From positions 46,383 to 110,382 of the forward strand of contig NZ_FQXS01000018.1 of NCBI RefSeq assembly GCF_900130015.1: DNA of 64,000 nucleotides. Reading direction: 5' to 3'. The notes under the pieces are model-generated. The model saw nothing but the letters and a program-made list of their open reading frames with translations, made no database searches and was not told the DNA's origin. Position numbers and translations under genes: made by a program. Positions 43,378 to 52,241 of this stretch are shown one piece after another. This stretch comes from Desulfofustis glycolicus DSM 9705 (GTDB taxonomy: Bacteria > Desulfobacterota > Desulfobulbia > Desulfobulbales > Desulfocapsaceae). The number at the start of each line of letters is the position of its first letter. Position 1 is the first letter of the stretch.

Positions 43378-43764
43378 ATGGCCTCTTCACCCAAAGTCCT
43401 GCTCGTCGATGACGAGCGTGAATTTCTTGATATCATGTCGAGATATTTCACTCGCAGAAATATCGATTTCGCCGTGGCGGATGGTTGTCTGCAAGCCCTG
43501 GACCAACTCGACAACGGCTCGTTCGACGTGGTGGTCATGGATGTCAGCATGCCCGGACTTGACGGTCTGGAGTGCATGGAAGAAATCAAGAAACTGTATC
43601 CGGCGGTGGAAGTCATCATCCTCACCGGCCATGCCGCACCACACACCAGCCTTGTCGGCATGAAAAAAGGGGCCTTTGATTATTGCCTGAAACCAATCGA
43701 TTTTGCGGAACTGCATGAAAAAATCCAGCTTGCCCGCAAAGCCATTGAGGAAAGAAAAGGTTAA
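43378..43764 (+). CDS. Stand-alone response regulator receiver
   Basis: The 128 residues form a receiver with VLLVDDEREF, phospho-aspartate in VVVMDVSMPGLDGLE, ILTGHAA and YCLKPID. The ATG at 43378 follows the stop of the PEP-synthase-like gene by one base, so the two are co-translated. Without an output domain, it may regulate the phosphotransferase or the carrier encoded upstream. A strong terminator follows. Confidence 0.9.
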   Translation: MASSPKVLLVDDEREFLDIMSRYFTRRNIDFAVADGCLQALDQLDNGSFDVVVMDVSMPGLDGLECMEEIKKLYPAVEVIILTGHAAPHTSLVGMKKGAFDYCLKPIDFAELHEKIQLARKAIEERKG

Positions 43765-43812
43765 CGGCGCATTCGCCCTGGACCGGGTAATAACCTTGCC
43801 TATCTTGGCTTC

Positions 43813-43874
43813 AATATGGAGTCCAGAGGGAAATAAAGAGTCGTTTATTTCACTCTGAACCCCATATTTTTTTG
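43813..43874 (+). terminator. Terminator after the transport/signalling operon
   Basis: A long imperfect stem of about 24 bp (outer AATATGG/CCATATT, inner AAATAAA/TTTATTT, loop GAGTCG) runs into a seven-T tract. Confidence 0.85.
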
Positions 43875-43936
43875 TCCGCCGGCAATGTTGTGGTTGTGGT
43901 CGCATTGACCAGGCTCGATCTGAATATCTAGAAGAT

Positions 43937-45196
43937 ATGTATCATGTTGGTTCGGATCTACTTATGAAACAGGAAGAACAGTGCTGTCAGCAGCGGGTTG
44001 GAAAAAGTTATTATGAGGTTATTTTCCTCAACACCAATAATCTGATTCTTATCGTCGGCGACGACGGGGTCATTGTCGAGGCAAATCCCAAGGCATACAA
44101 GGTTTTTCAGGAGCAGAAGCTGGTTGGTAGATTCTTCGGAGAACTACTTGATTTGGATAGCAATATTTTGCAAATAATTAAGGAACGGTATCCATTTGAC
44201 CAGCAGCATGAGATCGATGTGCGGATTGGTAATGAGAGTCTTATCTTCAAGATGAACGTTTCGCCGTTATTGGGCGATTCCAATTTGACTGCAGGGGTCA
44301 TAGCGATTCTCAACGACCTTACACCTGAGGTTGACAACAGGGTGTTGATCGAGAGTGAAATGATGTGTCATGTTCAAGAAAAGGCGCATTTGGATAAAAT
44401 GCTGGAAATGATTTTTCTTTCTGTCGGCGAAGGCATACTCTTGGTCGATGAGGATAGAGAAATTGTTCGTGCAAATTCCCAGGCAAGCGAAATTTTCGGG
44501 ATATTGGAGCAAAAGCTATGCGGAGAGGAACTGGAATACCTAACTGATGGGGAGGGGATGCAAATTCTCAATGGCTTGTTTAACTCATTGGTGGAGGGGG
44601 AAAAGCAGCAGGCGGAAATTACCGGTCATTACAGTAATGGTCATCAGTTCCCAATTGCCGTGACGGTAACGCGGGTCGATTTTCGTAAAAGGAAATTCTG
44701 GCCGATTATCGTCAGGGATATTACCGAACAAAAAGAATATGAAATAAAATTGCAGTATGAAATGAAACGTAGCGAAGAGATGAATGTGACATTGAGCAAT
44801 GTGCTGAAGTCGATCGAAAAAGATCGCCGGGAGCGCGAGCAGCAGGTTAAGAATAAGGTCAAGCAATCGCTGCTGCCGTCATTGCAGAAAATGACAAAAA
44901 CAAATGATCTTGAGATCCGGTCAACATACAGGGAATTGATCGCGCAACAGCTAATTGAGTTGACCTCCGGATTTGAGTCGAGACTTGATGCCGGTCTGTT
45001 AAAGCTAACCGGGACGGAAATAGCGATTTGCCGGGTTATTCAGGCAGGACGTTCCGGGAAAGAGATCTGTGAACTGATGAATCTGGCTTTCGAGACACTC
45101 CAGACGCACCGCAAGAATATTCGAAAAAAACTCGGATTAAGAGGAAGAAAAGTAAACTTACAGGCGTATCTGGCGGGAAAGAACTGTGACGTGTGA
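43937..45196 (+). CDS. PAS-PAS-LuxR transcriptional regulator
   Basis: The 419-residue soluble protein has two PAS domains (about 25-130, LILIVGDDGVIVEANPKA; and 150-265, EGILLVDEDREIVRANSQA), a coiled-coil linker (about 270-325) and a LuxR-type helix-turn-helix (about 350-410; LTGTEIAICRVIQAGRSGKEICELM and THRKNIRKKLGL). It should bind a small ligand, haem or flavin and control transcription. Its base composition is AT-richer than the neighbouring genes. The two flavoprotein genes and the cytochrome gene downstream are the obvious targets. Confidence 0.88.
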   Translation: MYHVGSDLLMKQEEQCCQQRVGKSYYEVIFLNTNNLILIVGDDGVIVEANPKAYKVFQEQKLVGRFFGELLDLDSNILQIIKERYPFDQQHEIDVRIGNESLIFKMNVSPLLGDSNLTAGVIAILNDLTPEVDNRVLIESEMMCHVQEKAHLDKMLEMIFLSVGEGILLVDEDREIVRANSQASEIFGILEQKLCGEELEYLTDGEGMQILNGLFNSLVEGEKQQAEITGHYSNGHQFPIAVTVTRVDFRKRKFWPIIVRDITEQKEYEIKLQYEMKRSEEMNVTLSNVLKSIEKDRREREQQVKNKVKQSLLPSLQKMTKTNDLEIRSTYRELIAQQLIELTSGFESRLDAGLLKLTGTEIAICRVIQAGRSGKEICELMNLAFETLQTHRKNIRKKLGLRGRKVNLQAYLAGKNCDV

Positions 45197-45267
45197 CGAT
45201 GCAACGGAGGCGGAGAGAAAAAACGTCTTAAAGCAAGAGCAGAACTTCCGGGTTGAGGAAACGCTTT

Positions 45268-46665
45268 ATGTGGGATCTTGAATATGATGTCGTTGTCGTC
45301 GGAAGTGGGTTTGCCGGGTTGGCGACTGCCCTGGAAGCACATGAGGGCGGAGCGACGGTAATTGTACTGGAAAAAATGCATGCGCCGGGAGGGAATTCGT
45401 CGATCAGTGGCGGGTTGGTCGCGGCAGCAGCCTCACCTTTACAGGAAGAACTGGGAATTGTGGACTCGCCGGAGCTATTGGCTAAGGATATGTTCAAGGC
45501 GGGTCAAGATATGAATCATCATGATTTGGTAAAGATCGTTGCCGAACAGTCGACCGATGCGTTGCGCTGGACGATCGAAAAACTTGGTGTTGAATATAAA
45601 CCTTGCCTCAACATTCTGGGGGGACACTCGGTAGCCCGTACATATAATACGGCTAACGCCTCAGGGTCAGGAATTATTCGGCCGATGCTGCAGGCGTGCC
45701 GGAAAAATAATATTCAGATCCGGATGAAGGCGATGTTGTCTGAAATAGTAAGAAAGCCTAATGGTCGTGTTGAAGGTGTAGTGATCAAAGACGGTTATCT
45801 CTTTCCAAGCGGGAAGAGTGGCACACCGTTGCGTATTCGCGCCAGGCGTGGTGTCGTTTTAGCCACTGGCGGATACAGTCGGGATATCGCCTTTAGAACC
45901 ATACAAAACCCCATCCTGAATGAAAAAATCGAGAGTACGAATCAACCGGGCGCGACAGCCGAAGGACTGGTAGCTGCGTTAAAGATCGGAGCTACGCCTA
46001 TACAACTGGCCCACATACAACTCGGGCCATGGGCGTCTTCAGACGAAGCAGGGTTTGGTGTCGGATCGATGTTCAGCATGCTGGCCGGGTTCCCGTACGG
46101 TATTCTGGTCGATGCCCGCACCGGGAAGCGCTTTGTTAACGAGTTGTCAGACCGCCGTTTACGGGTGGATGCGATGTTGAAAAAAAAGCGATTTTCGATC
46201 GCTATTACCGACAGCTCCGGAGTGCGGTTTGCGTCAACTCTTAATAAATGTCTGAAGCGAGGAGTTGTCCGGCAGTATGAAACCATTGAGCAATTGGCGA
46301 TCGAAAATAACATCAAGCTCGATAACCTGTTGGTAACAATTGAGCGTTACAACCGGTCGGTCAGTCTCGGACACGACATGGACTTCGGCAAACCGCTGCA
46401 AAAAGATCTGCAAGCGATAGAAACGCCTCCCTTTTACGCAATTCGTCTGACACCGAAGGTTCATCATTGTATGGGAGGAGTGCAGATAGATCGGGAAGGA
46501 AGAGTACTAGATATTGAAACCCATGAACCGATCCCGGGCCTGTTCGCGGCGGGTGAGGTAACCGGTGGAATTCACGGAGCGAGCCGGCTGGGCAGCGTTG
46601 CAATTACCGATTGCCTGGTTTTCGGTAGAATTGCCGGCCGCAACGCGGCAAATGAGCCCTTTTGA
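45268..46665 (+). CDS. Cytoplasmic fumarate-reductase-like flavoprotein
   Basis: The 465-residue protein begins with the FAD-binding VVVVGSGFAGLATALEA and then GGNSSISGG. Conserved features of the fumarate-reductase/flavocytochrome c family include VHHCMGGVQID and GEVTGGIHGASRLGSVAITD, with the active-site histidine and arginine positions kept. No signal peptide is present, so unlike its downstream paralogue it acts in the cytoplasm. The ATG at 45268 follows a GAGG site; an upstream TTG is in frame. Possible substrates include fumarate, acrylate, methacrylate or urocanate-like enoates; the sequence does not decide. Confidence 0.85.
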   Translation: MWDLEYDVVVVGSGFAGLATALEAHEGGATVIVLEKMHAPGGNSSISGGLVAAAASPLQEELGIVDSPELLAKDMFKAGQDMNHHDLVKIVAEQSTDALRWTIEKLGVEYKPCLNILGGHSVARTYNTANASGSGIIRPMLQACRKNNIQIRMKAMLSEIVRKPNGRVEGVVIKDGYLFPSGKSGTPLRIRARRGVVLATGGYSRDIAFRTIQNPILNEKIESTNQPGATAEGLVAALKIGATPIQLAHIQLGPWASSDEAGFGVGSMFSMLAGFPYGILVDARTGKRFVNELSDRRLRVDAMLKKKRFSIAITDSSGVRFASTLNKCLKRGVVRQYETIEQLAIENNIKLDNLLVTIERYNRSVSLGHDMDFGKPLQKDLQAIETPPFYAIRLTPKVHHCMGGVQIDREGRVLDIETHEPIPGLFAAGEVTGGIHGASRLGSVAITDCLVFGRIAGRNAANEPF

Positions 46666-46699
46666 TTGCCGTGTCTTCAATGATGTTCAGTCTGTTTTA

Positions 46700-46727
46700 T
46701 TATCGGGTAGGAACTTATACCCGATAA
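46700..46727. repeat. Ten-bp inverted repeat between the flavoprotein genes
   Basis: TTATCGGGTA (46700-46709) and TACCCGATAA (46718-46727) form a perfect stem with an eight-base loop. With no T-run, it could be an operator or an attenuating RNA hairpin. A second perfect inverted repeat, ACCTGTC/GACAGGT (46806-46825), lies just before the ribosome site of the next gene. Confidence 0.5.
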
Positions 46728-46848
46728 CTCCCCGAAACGTCCCCTACGATAAAATTGCTGAAGTGTCTATTATGGATACACAGACCATCCAAATAGTTGT
46801 CAGCGACCTGTCTTTGTGGACAGGTAAATATCATAAGGAGGCGAGACG

Positions 46849-48459
46849 ATGACAAGAGAAATCAATACGGAAAGAAGGGATTTTTTGAAAAAAAGTGCGG
46901 TGGCCGGTGTTATCGCCACAGGCGGTCTGGCGTTCGGTCTAGGCGGCGGGCCTAAGGAGGCCGAGGCGAGGCCGGTTCCTGAGAAATGGGATGAGGAATT
47001 TGATGTAATTGTCGTCGGTAGCGGTTTTGCCGGACTGGCGGCGGCAATCAGCGCCAAGGAATCTGGTGCCGAAAAGGTCGTTATCCTCGAGAAGATGCCG
47101 GTATCAGGCGGGAATTCAACGATCAATGGCGGCCTTCTGGCGGTTGTCAATTCACAGCTGCAACTAAAGGAAGGGGTCAAGGATTCTGTTGAGCTGTACA
47201 TGAACGATCTGCTCAAGGCCGGCCGTGGTCTCAATCATGTAGACCTGATCAAAATCGTTGCAATGAAAGGGCAGGACCTTCCTGAATGGTGCTCGGAACG
47301 TGGTGTTGAATGGAACCCGAAACTGGAGCATTTGGGAGGCCATTCTGTTGCCAGAACGTATCTGACCACGGTTTCTTCAGGTTCGGGTATTGTCAGACCG
47401 TTGACGAAATATTACCAGGAGCAGCTTGGTGGGATTTTAAAAACCGGTGTTAAACTGGTTGGCGTTATCAGGGATGAGGCCGAAACTGAAGAGGCCCCTG
47501 GTAAGATACTCGGCGTTGAGGTTCAGGACGGCTATAAGTTTAACTACAAATCAACGGACGGAGATCTCAACAACACCAGTGGTACCAAAAAATATTACCG
47601 GGCCAAGAAAGGTGTCGTTATCGCTACCGGCGGGTTCAGTCAGGATCCCTTTTTCCGTGGAGCCCAGGATCCGAACCTGGCCAAGCCGACCAACCAGCTC
47701 GACAGTACCAACCAGCCGGGAGCAACCGCGGAAACAATCGAAGAGTTGCTCAAACTCGGCGCGGTGCCGGTGCATCTGAGCTGGATTCAATCAGGACCGT
47801 GGGCGTCGCCGAACGAGAAAGGCTTTGGTGTCGGTTCTTCGTATCAGATCGCCGCCGGGTTCCGGTTCGGTATCATGATCGATAAGACGACCGGCAAACG
47901 GTTCATGAATGAGCTTGCCGATAGACGAACCAGGGCGCTGGCGATGTTCAAGGTCATTGGCGATCCGAGCAAACCGAATTACCCGTTTACGGTTGCCGAT
48001 AGTCAGGAAGGTGTCCTTGCTGCGCAGACCCTTGATAAGTGTCTGGAACGCGATGTTGTTCTTAAGTTTGAGACCCTTGATGCGATTGCAGAACACTTCA
48101 ACGTGCCGGTTGAACCGTTCAAACAGCAAATCAAGGAGTACAATGACGCTGTCAACGCCAAAACAGATGAACAGTTTGGAAAACCGATCGACAAGGTCAT
48201 GAAGCCGATTGAAAAGGCTCCTTTCTATGTGATGGAAGGTGTGCCGAAAGTCCACCATACGATGGGCGGCGTTATGATCAATACGGAAGGGAAGGTGATC
48301 GAAGGGTCTACCCAGAAACCGATTCCCGGCCTGTATGCGGCGGGCGAGGTTGTCGGCGGGCCTCACGGCGCGAGTCGCCTGGGAAGCTGTGCGATCCCTG
48401 ATTGCCTTGTCTTCGGCCGGATTTGCGGTAGTAACGTTGTGAAAGAAAAAGAGAAGTAA
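46849..48459 (+). CDS. Tat-exported fumarate-reductase-like flavoprotein
   Basis: The 536 residues start with a twin-arginine signal (ERRDFLKKSAVAGVIATGG, cleavage near EAEA). The mature protein has VIVVGSGFAGLAAAISA, GGNSTINGGLL, HHTMGGVMINTEGKV and PHGASRLGSCAIPDC, the FAD and active-site blocks of the periplasmic flavocytochrome c family. Unlike classical flavocytochrome c it carries no haem domain; a six-haem cytochrome gene 150 nt downstream probably supplies electrons. It reads GSCAIPDC where fumarate reductases have GGNA-type residues, so the substrate may differ. A strong AAGGAGG site precedes the ATG. Confidence 0.9.
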   Translation: MTREINTERRDFLKKSAVAGVIATGGLAFGLGGGPKEAEARPVPEKWDEEFDVIVVGSGFAGLAAAISAKESGAEKVVILEKMPVSGGNSTINGGLLAVVNSQLQLKEGVKDSVELYMNDLLKAGRGLNHVDLIKIVAMKGQDLPEWCSERGVEWNPKLEHLGGHSVARTYLTTVSSGSGIVRPLTKYYQEQLGGILKTGVKLVGVIRDEAETEEAPGKILGVEVQDGYKFNYKSTDGDLNNTSGTKKYYRAKKGVVIATGGFSQDPFFRGAQDPNLAKPTNQLDSTNQPGATAETIEELLKLGAVPVHLSWIQSGPWASPNEKGFGVGSSYQIAAGFRFGIMIDKTTGKRFMNELADRRTRALAMFKVIGDPSKPNYPFTVADSQEGVLAAQTLDKCLERDVVLKFETLDAIAEHFNVPVEPFKQQIKEYNDAVNAKTDEQFGKPIDKVMKPIEKAPFYVMEGVPKVHHTMGGVMINTEGKVIEGSTQKPIPGLYAAGEVVGGPHGASRLGSCAIPDCLVFGRICGSNVVKEKEK

Positions 48460-48493
48460 TAGTAGCTAGTGACTTCGTCCGGTGAACCTCGAT

Positions 48494-48526
48494 GCCGGCG
48501 GTAGACCAGTCTATCGCCGGCGTTTT
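48494..48526 (+). terminator. Terminator-like hairpin after the flavoprotein gene
   Basis: An 11-bp stem built from GCCGGCG/CGCCGGC plus four more pairs, with loop ACCAGT, is followed by GTTTTG. It could reduce read-through into the cytochrome gene. Confidence 0.65.
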
Positions 48527-48608
48527 GTATCGTTTCACAACGACATAACGGGTGCTTGTTGAGCTGGCAGGATGCTGATGCATCCAGCAGTCAGCCGGGG
48601 AGAAAACG

Positions 48609-49148
48609 ATGGTATTAGGAAAAATGAGAAACGGAGGGCGGGGCTGCAGATCGTTACTGGTGACTCTGGGATGCCTGGTCATCGTTTTACCGGTGGCGGC
48701 GTGGGGAGGTTCGCTGGCCGCTACACCAATGCATATCGATAGTGAAGCCTCCCGCTGCAGCGAATGTCATCGGGAGCCAACCGTCTTGCCGGATAGGCAT
48801 CCGGATGTCGCCGGAATGAATTATTCACAGTGTGTCGAATGTCACTCGGCCGAAGAGGTCAACTTTGCGCAGCCGTTGCCATTGGACCACATCCACCTGC
48901 TCAGCGGGATAGGGTGTGGGGATTGTCACAGCGATCCGGCTACTCCCGGTCCAGTGGGGATGGACACGTGCCTGGAGTGTCACGGCAGTGCCAGGGATGT
49001 TGCAGATGAGACGGCACAACTCGACCCGAATCCCCACGACTCGCCCCATTACGGCGTTGATCTGGATTGTACGCTGTGTCACTATCAGCACCAGCCGTCG
49101 GAATTGTTCTGCAGTCAGTGCCACACCTTTGATATGGTGGTACCGTAA
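48609..49148 (+). CDS. Six-haem periplasmic cytochrome c
   Basis: The 179-residue protein has a signal helix (about 15-35) and six CxxCH haem sites at about residues 50-54 (CSECH), 75-79 (CVECH), 103-107 (CGDCH), 121-125 (CLECH), 154-158 (CTLCH) and 168-172 (CSQCH). Additional histidines (HPDVAG, DHIHLL, HDSPHYG) could be distal ligands. The family is like the small tetrahaem domain of flavocytochrome c, but with two more sites. It most likely passes electrons to the Tat-exported flavoprotein encoded just upstream. Confidence 0.9.
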   Translation: MVLGKMRNGGRGCRSLLVTLGCLVIVLPVAAWGGSLAATPMHIDSEASRCSECHREPTVLPDRHPDVAGMNYSQCVECHSAEEVNFAQPLPLDHIHLLSGIGCGDCHSDPATPGPVGMDTCLECHGSARDVADETAQLDPNPHDSPHYGVDLDCTLCHYQHQPSELFCSQCHTFDMVVP

Positions 49149-49297
49149 GGTTTTCTTGTCGTCTCCACTTTCACGACTGATGCCGGGTGTCTAAATTCAA
49201 GACAGATCACCGATCCCTGACGACGGTGATCTGTCTTGAAATAAGACAGCTGGCCGCTCGCTCGCTGCTCCCGGTTGGTCTGCTCGAAATTTTAATG

Positions 49298-49314
49298 CGT
49301 ACAATTATGGTACG
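49298..49314. promoter_or_regulatory. Candidate enhancer palindrome for the ZraR-like activator
   Basis: CGTAC and GTACG are separated by seven bases, 32 bp upstream of the -24/-12 promoter. This spacing is short for an enhancer, but the symmetry suits an NtrC-type dimer. Confidence 0.45.
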
Positions 49315-49345
49315 TTAGGTCGTCTCCGAAATTGATTTTCCGTGG

Positions 49346-49361
49346 TGGCATGGCCTCTGCA
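49346..49361 (+). promoter_or_regulatory. Sigma-54 promoter before the ZraP-like gene
   Basis: TGGCATGGCCTCTGCA has correctly spaced GG and GC pairs. The downstream two-component system includes a sigma-54 activator, supporting the call. Confidence 0.7.
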
Positions 49362-49484
49362 CTATGAGAGGTAACACGACGGCGCACTATCGGAACTGTG
49401 ATCGTCCACGACACATACGATGAGCGCACTATCGGCCTCTCAATTGGGCCGCAACGGAAAACAAGGAAAAAAAGGAGACACACC

Positions 49485-49910
49485 ATGAAGAAAATCATTA
49501 TCACAACGATCCTCATTGTCGGACTGGCTGCAGGTTTTTCCTTTGCCCACAATAACGATTGGGGGATGAGAGGAAACGGCGGACACATGATGGGCGGTAA
49601 CTACGGAATGATGCAGCATGGCATGATGGGCGGTGGCCAGCCGATGATGGGCCCCGGTATGATGGGCGGCTTCGGCGGTTATGGCGATTGCCCGAGAGCG
49701 ACGGCGTTTGGCGATGGTCAGTGGACCAGTGAGTCGCATCAGAAATTTCTTGATGACACGGTAGAGCTGCGAAAAGAAATCAATGACACCCAGTTTGCCT
49801 ATCAGGAAGCACGGAGAAATCCGAATACCACCCGGGAACAATTGGTCTCGATCGAGAAAGAATTGATCGATCTACGCAGTCAACTGCAGGAACGGGCAGC
49901 TCAGCAATAA
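49485..49910 (+). CDS. ZraP/CpxP-like periplasmic metal-responsive chaperone
   Basis: The 141-residue protein has a signal peptide (MKKIIITTILIVGLAAGFSF), a Met-, Gly- and His-rich segment (HMMGGNYGMMQHGMMGG) likely to bind zinc or copper, and a helical C-terminal half like the Spy/CpxP/ZraP group (SESHQKFLDDTVELRKEIND). Family members form periplasmic oligomers that buffer metal and restrain a sensor kinase. The ATG at 49485 follows AAAGGAGACACACC. It has its own sigma-54 promoter and terminator, upstream of a ZraS/ZraR-like pair. Confidence 0.85.
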   Translation: MKKIIITTILIVGLAAGFSFAHNNDWGMRGNGGHMMGGNYGMMQHGMMGGGQPMMGPGMMGGFGGYGDCPRATAFGDGQWTSESHQKFLDDTVELRKEINDTQFAYQEARRNPNTTREQLVSIEKELIDLRSQLQERAAQQ

Positions 49911-49924
49911 CAGTAATATAGCCG

Positions 49925-49954
49925 ACGGGCCGGTGATGAACCGGCCCGTTTTTT
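49925..49954 (+). terminator. Rho-independent terminator after the ZraP-like gene
   Basis: A ten-bp stem (ACGGGCCGGT with ACCGGCCCGT) with loop GATGA is followed by a run of six T. Confidence 0.9.
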
Positions 49955-50197
49955 ATGCCGGTCCGGCCGTCTCGATTGACCACGGCCGGACCGGTGCACC
50001 TTGACGGACTAGGAGAGTTGCCGGTGCCTGACCACTTCCTGTAATCGCCCCGCGACAAACGACCGAAGCTGGTAGCCTTAACAATAAGGGCGATAGTGCC
50101 TAATATTTAGACAGAATCGATAGTCTGGCAATCAGGGGGTGTCGTGCGGTGTCTGCCGCCGGCTCAAACCCCCTGTGAAATAACGGAGATTTCCACA

Positions 50198-50452
50198 ATG
50201 TATGGACACGGAGCAGGAGCATCAGACTGGTTGTGCGGGTTCGGAACCATGTTTCCCCACCCATTCGGCATGATCGTAACCATCATTTTCTGGCTTGTCG
50301 TCATCGTCCTGGCGGTGAAATTGTTTCAGTATCTATTCTCCGCCACGTCCGGCCGTAACGAATCCAGTTCCCTGAAAATAGCCAAAGATCGCTATGCCGC
50401 GGGCGAGATCAGCAAAGAGGAGTTCCAACAGTTGAAGAAAGATCTCACATGA
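50198..50452 (+). CDS. Small membrane protein with SHOCT domain
   Basis: The 84-residue protein has one transmembrane helix (about 25-45; MIVTIIFWLVVIVLAVKLF) and ends in a SHOCT motif (KDRYAAGEISKEEFQQLKKDL), a short domain frequent at the ends of small membrane proteins, often near metal-homeostasis genes. The ATG at 50198 is preceded by ACGGAG. It lies between the ZraP-like gene and the sensor kinase and is probably co-expressed with the latter. Confidence 0.82.
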   Translation: MYGHGAGASDWLCGFGTMFPHPFGMIVTIIFWLVVIVLAVKLFQYLFSATSGRNESSSLKIAKDRYAAGEISKEEFQQLKKDLT

Positions 50453-50503
50453 ACGCGGCCGTTCCTCCAAACAAAGGCCGCCCAGAGCGAAGTGGCTGGT
50501 AAG

Positions 50504-52237
50504 ATGGGCGGCGACGGTTCCCCGAAGAGCAATTTTTTTCGCAGCAACCTGCTGTTTCGGCCGTCCAAGGCAGCTGTCGGCGTCTTGGTCGCGACGATCG
50601 TCCTGGCTGTCGTGCTCGCCTTGTCGACGTTGCAAAATATCAATCGCGAGCAAGAGCTTATGGAGCGTTTCATGCTCCAGAAGGGGGAGACGGTCGTCAG
50701 AGCGGTGCGGGCGGCCTTGAGAACCTCGATGATGCACCGGATGATGGGGAGCGGGGATGCGCTGCAGACCTTGCTGACCGAGAGCGGCAGGGAGAGAGAT
50801 ATCGCCTTTATCGTGCTGACCGATCGGGATGCCCGGGTCATCGCCCAGACAGAAGACGCACCGGATGTGCAGACGATGGTTGCCGACGTCAACGTACAGG
50901 GTGATGCCGATCGATTGCTCTCTTCTTTGGATGAGCAGGCCGGGTTGTTTATCGTCAGCGCCCGGCTCGCCGGCTGGGGCGGATATACCCGCAGATCGAT
51001 GATGCCGATGCACCGGCTGCACGGGTATGGCGAGACCGCGCGTCTTGACGGCGCGATCATCGCCGTCGGCTTGTACACTGAGGCTTTTGACGAAGCGAGA
51101 CGGCAGGATGTGCGTCATGCCATCTTCATGGGTGCGCTCCTGTTCCTGGTCGGCAGTGCCGGGCTCTATGCCCTGTTCGTCTATCAGGGGATGCGGGTGG
51201 CCAAAATGACGCTGGCCAACATGAAGCTGTACACCGACAATATAGTGGGCAGTATCCCTCTGGGCATCATCACCCTGGATAAGGAGCAGCGGGTCGTCTC
51301 CTGCAACCGCATCGGAGAGGAGATCATCGGCCGGTCGGTAGAGGAGCTTCGCGGCCGGCTGTTGCCTGAGATTCTCCCCGGATGCGGGGGCGATGCCGCG
51401 TCTTCTGACATGACGGATCTGGATCGCCGGGTCGATTGTGAAATGGCCGATGGCCGGCGGTTGCCGCTGCAGATCGGCAGGGCGCCGCTGCACAATACCG
51501 CCGGTCAGGAGATCGGCACCGTGCTGGTGCTCCGGGATATGACACTGATCCGGGACATGGAGCAGCAGCTCGAGCGATCGAGAAGAATGGCCGCACTGGG
51601 CAAGATGGCGGCCGGTATTGCACACGAGATCCGCAACCCGCTCGGCACGTTGCGCGGCTTCGCCCACCTGTTCCGCACCCAGGAAAAAGTGACCGAAGAC
51701 AACAGGAAATACGCCGAACTGATGATCGGCGAAGTGGATCGACTCAATCGCACCGTCTCGGGCCTGCTGCAATTTGCCCGACCGCGGGAGCCGAGCTTTG
51801 AAATTGTCGATCTCGACGAGCTGTTTGCGCGAACCTTCGCCCTGTTGGCCAACGATTTTGCCGAACACAAGCTGAAAGCCCATCGCCAGCAGGAGGTCGA
51901 CATCAAGGTGGAGGCCGATCCGGACCTGTTGCTGCAGGTCTTGATGAATTTGCTGAAAAACAGTGTTAACGCCACACCTGCAGGAGGCGAGGTGTCGCTG
52001 CGCGCTGCGGCGGACGACCGGCTGGTAAGAATTATTGTAGCTGATACCGGCAGCGGCGTCAGTGACGAGGATAAAGAGCGGATGTTCGACCCGTTTTTTA
52101 CCACCAGAAAGAACGGCGTCGGTCTCGGCCTGGCGGTCAGTCACCAGATCGTCGAGCAGCATCATGGCACCATCGAAGTCCGAACCGCTCCGGGGGAGGG
52201 GACCGAGGTAGAGATACAGTTGCCGAAAAAGAGGTGA
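50504..52237 (+). CDS. ZraS-like membrane sensor histidine kinase
   Basis: The 577-residue protein has two helices (about 22-42, AVGVLVATIVLAVVLALST; and 205-225) around a sensor domain of about 160 residues, a cytoplasmic PAS domain (about 240-350; GIITLDKEQRVVSCNRIGEE), and a full kinase core: GIAHEIRNPLGTLRG, NLLKNSVNATPAGG, ADTGSGVSD, GVGLGLAVSHQI. ZraS relatives sense periplasmic zinc or envelope stress. A GTG at 50492, four codons upstream, is an alternative start. The cognate regulator follows after four nt. Confidence 0.92.
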   Translation: MGGDGSPKSNFFRSNLLFRPSKAAVGVLVATIVLAVVLALSTLQNINREQELMERFMLQKGETVVRAVRAALRTSMMHRMMGSGDALQTLLTESGRERDIAFIVLTDRDARVIAQTEDAPDVQTMVADVNVQGDADRLLSSLDEQAGLFIVSARLAGWGGYTRRSMMPMHRLHGYGETARLDGAIIAVGLYTEAFDEARRQDVRHAIFMGALLFLVGSAGLYALFVYQGMRVAKMTLANMKLYTDNIVGSIPLGIITLDKEQRVVSCNRIGEEIIGRSVEELRGRLLPEILPGCGGDAASSDMTDLDRRVDCEMADGRRLPLQIGRAPLHNTAGQEIGTVLVLRDMTLIRDMEQQLERSRRMAALGKMAAGIAHEIRNPLGTLRGFAHLFRTQEKVTEDNRKYAELMIGEVDRLNRTVSGLLQFARPREPSFEIVDLDELFARTFALLANDFAEHKLKAHRQQEVDIKVEADPDLLLQVLMNLLKNSVNATPAGGEVSLRAAADDRLVRIIVADTGSGVSDEDKERMFDPFFTTRKNGVGLGLAVSHQIVEQHHGTIEVRTAPGEGTEVEIQLPKKR

Positions 52238-52241
52238 ATTG

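Larger units (their letters stand above)
49149..49484 (+). promoter_or_regulatory. 336 bp regulatory leader of the ZraP-like gene
   Basis: No gene was seen. The stretch holds a palindrome CGTAC-N7-GTACG (49298-49314), a sigma-54 promoter (49346-49361), and a perfect 12-bp direct repeat GCGCACTATCGG at 49382-49393 and 49424-49435 in the transcribed leader. The arrangement fits enhancer, promoter and an extra control element. Confidence 0.6.
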
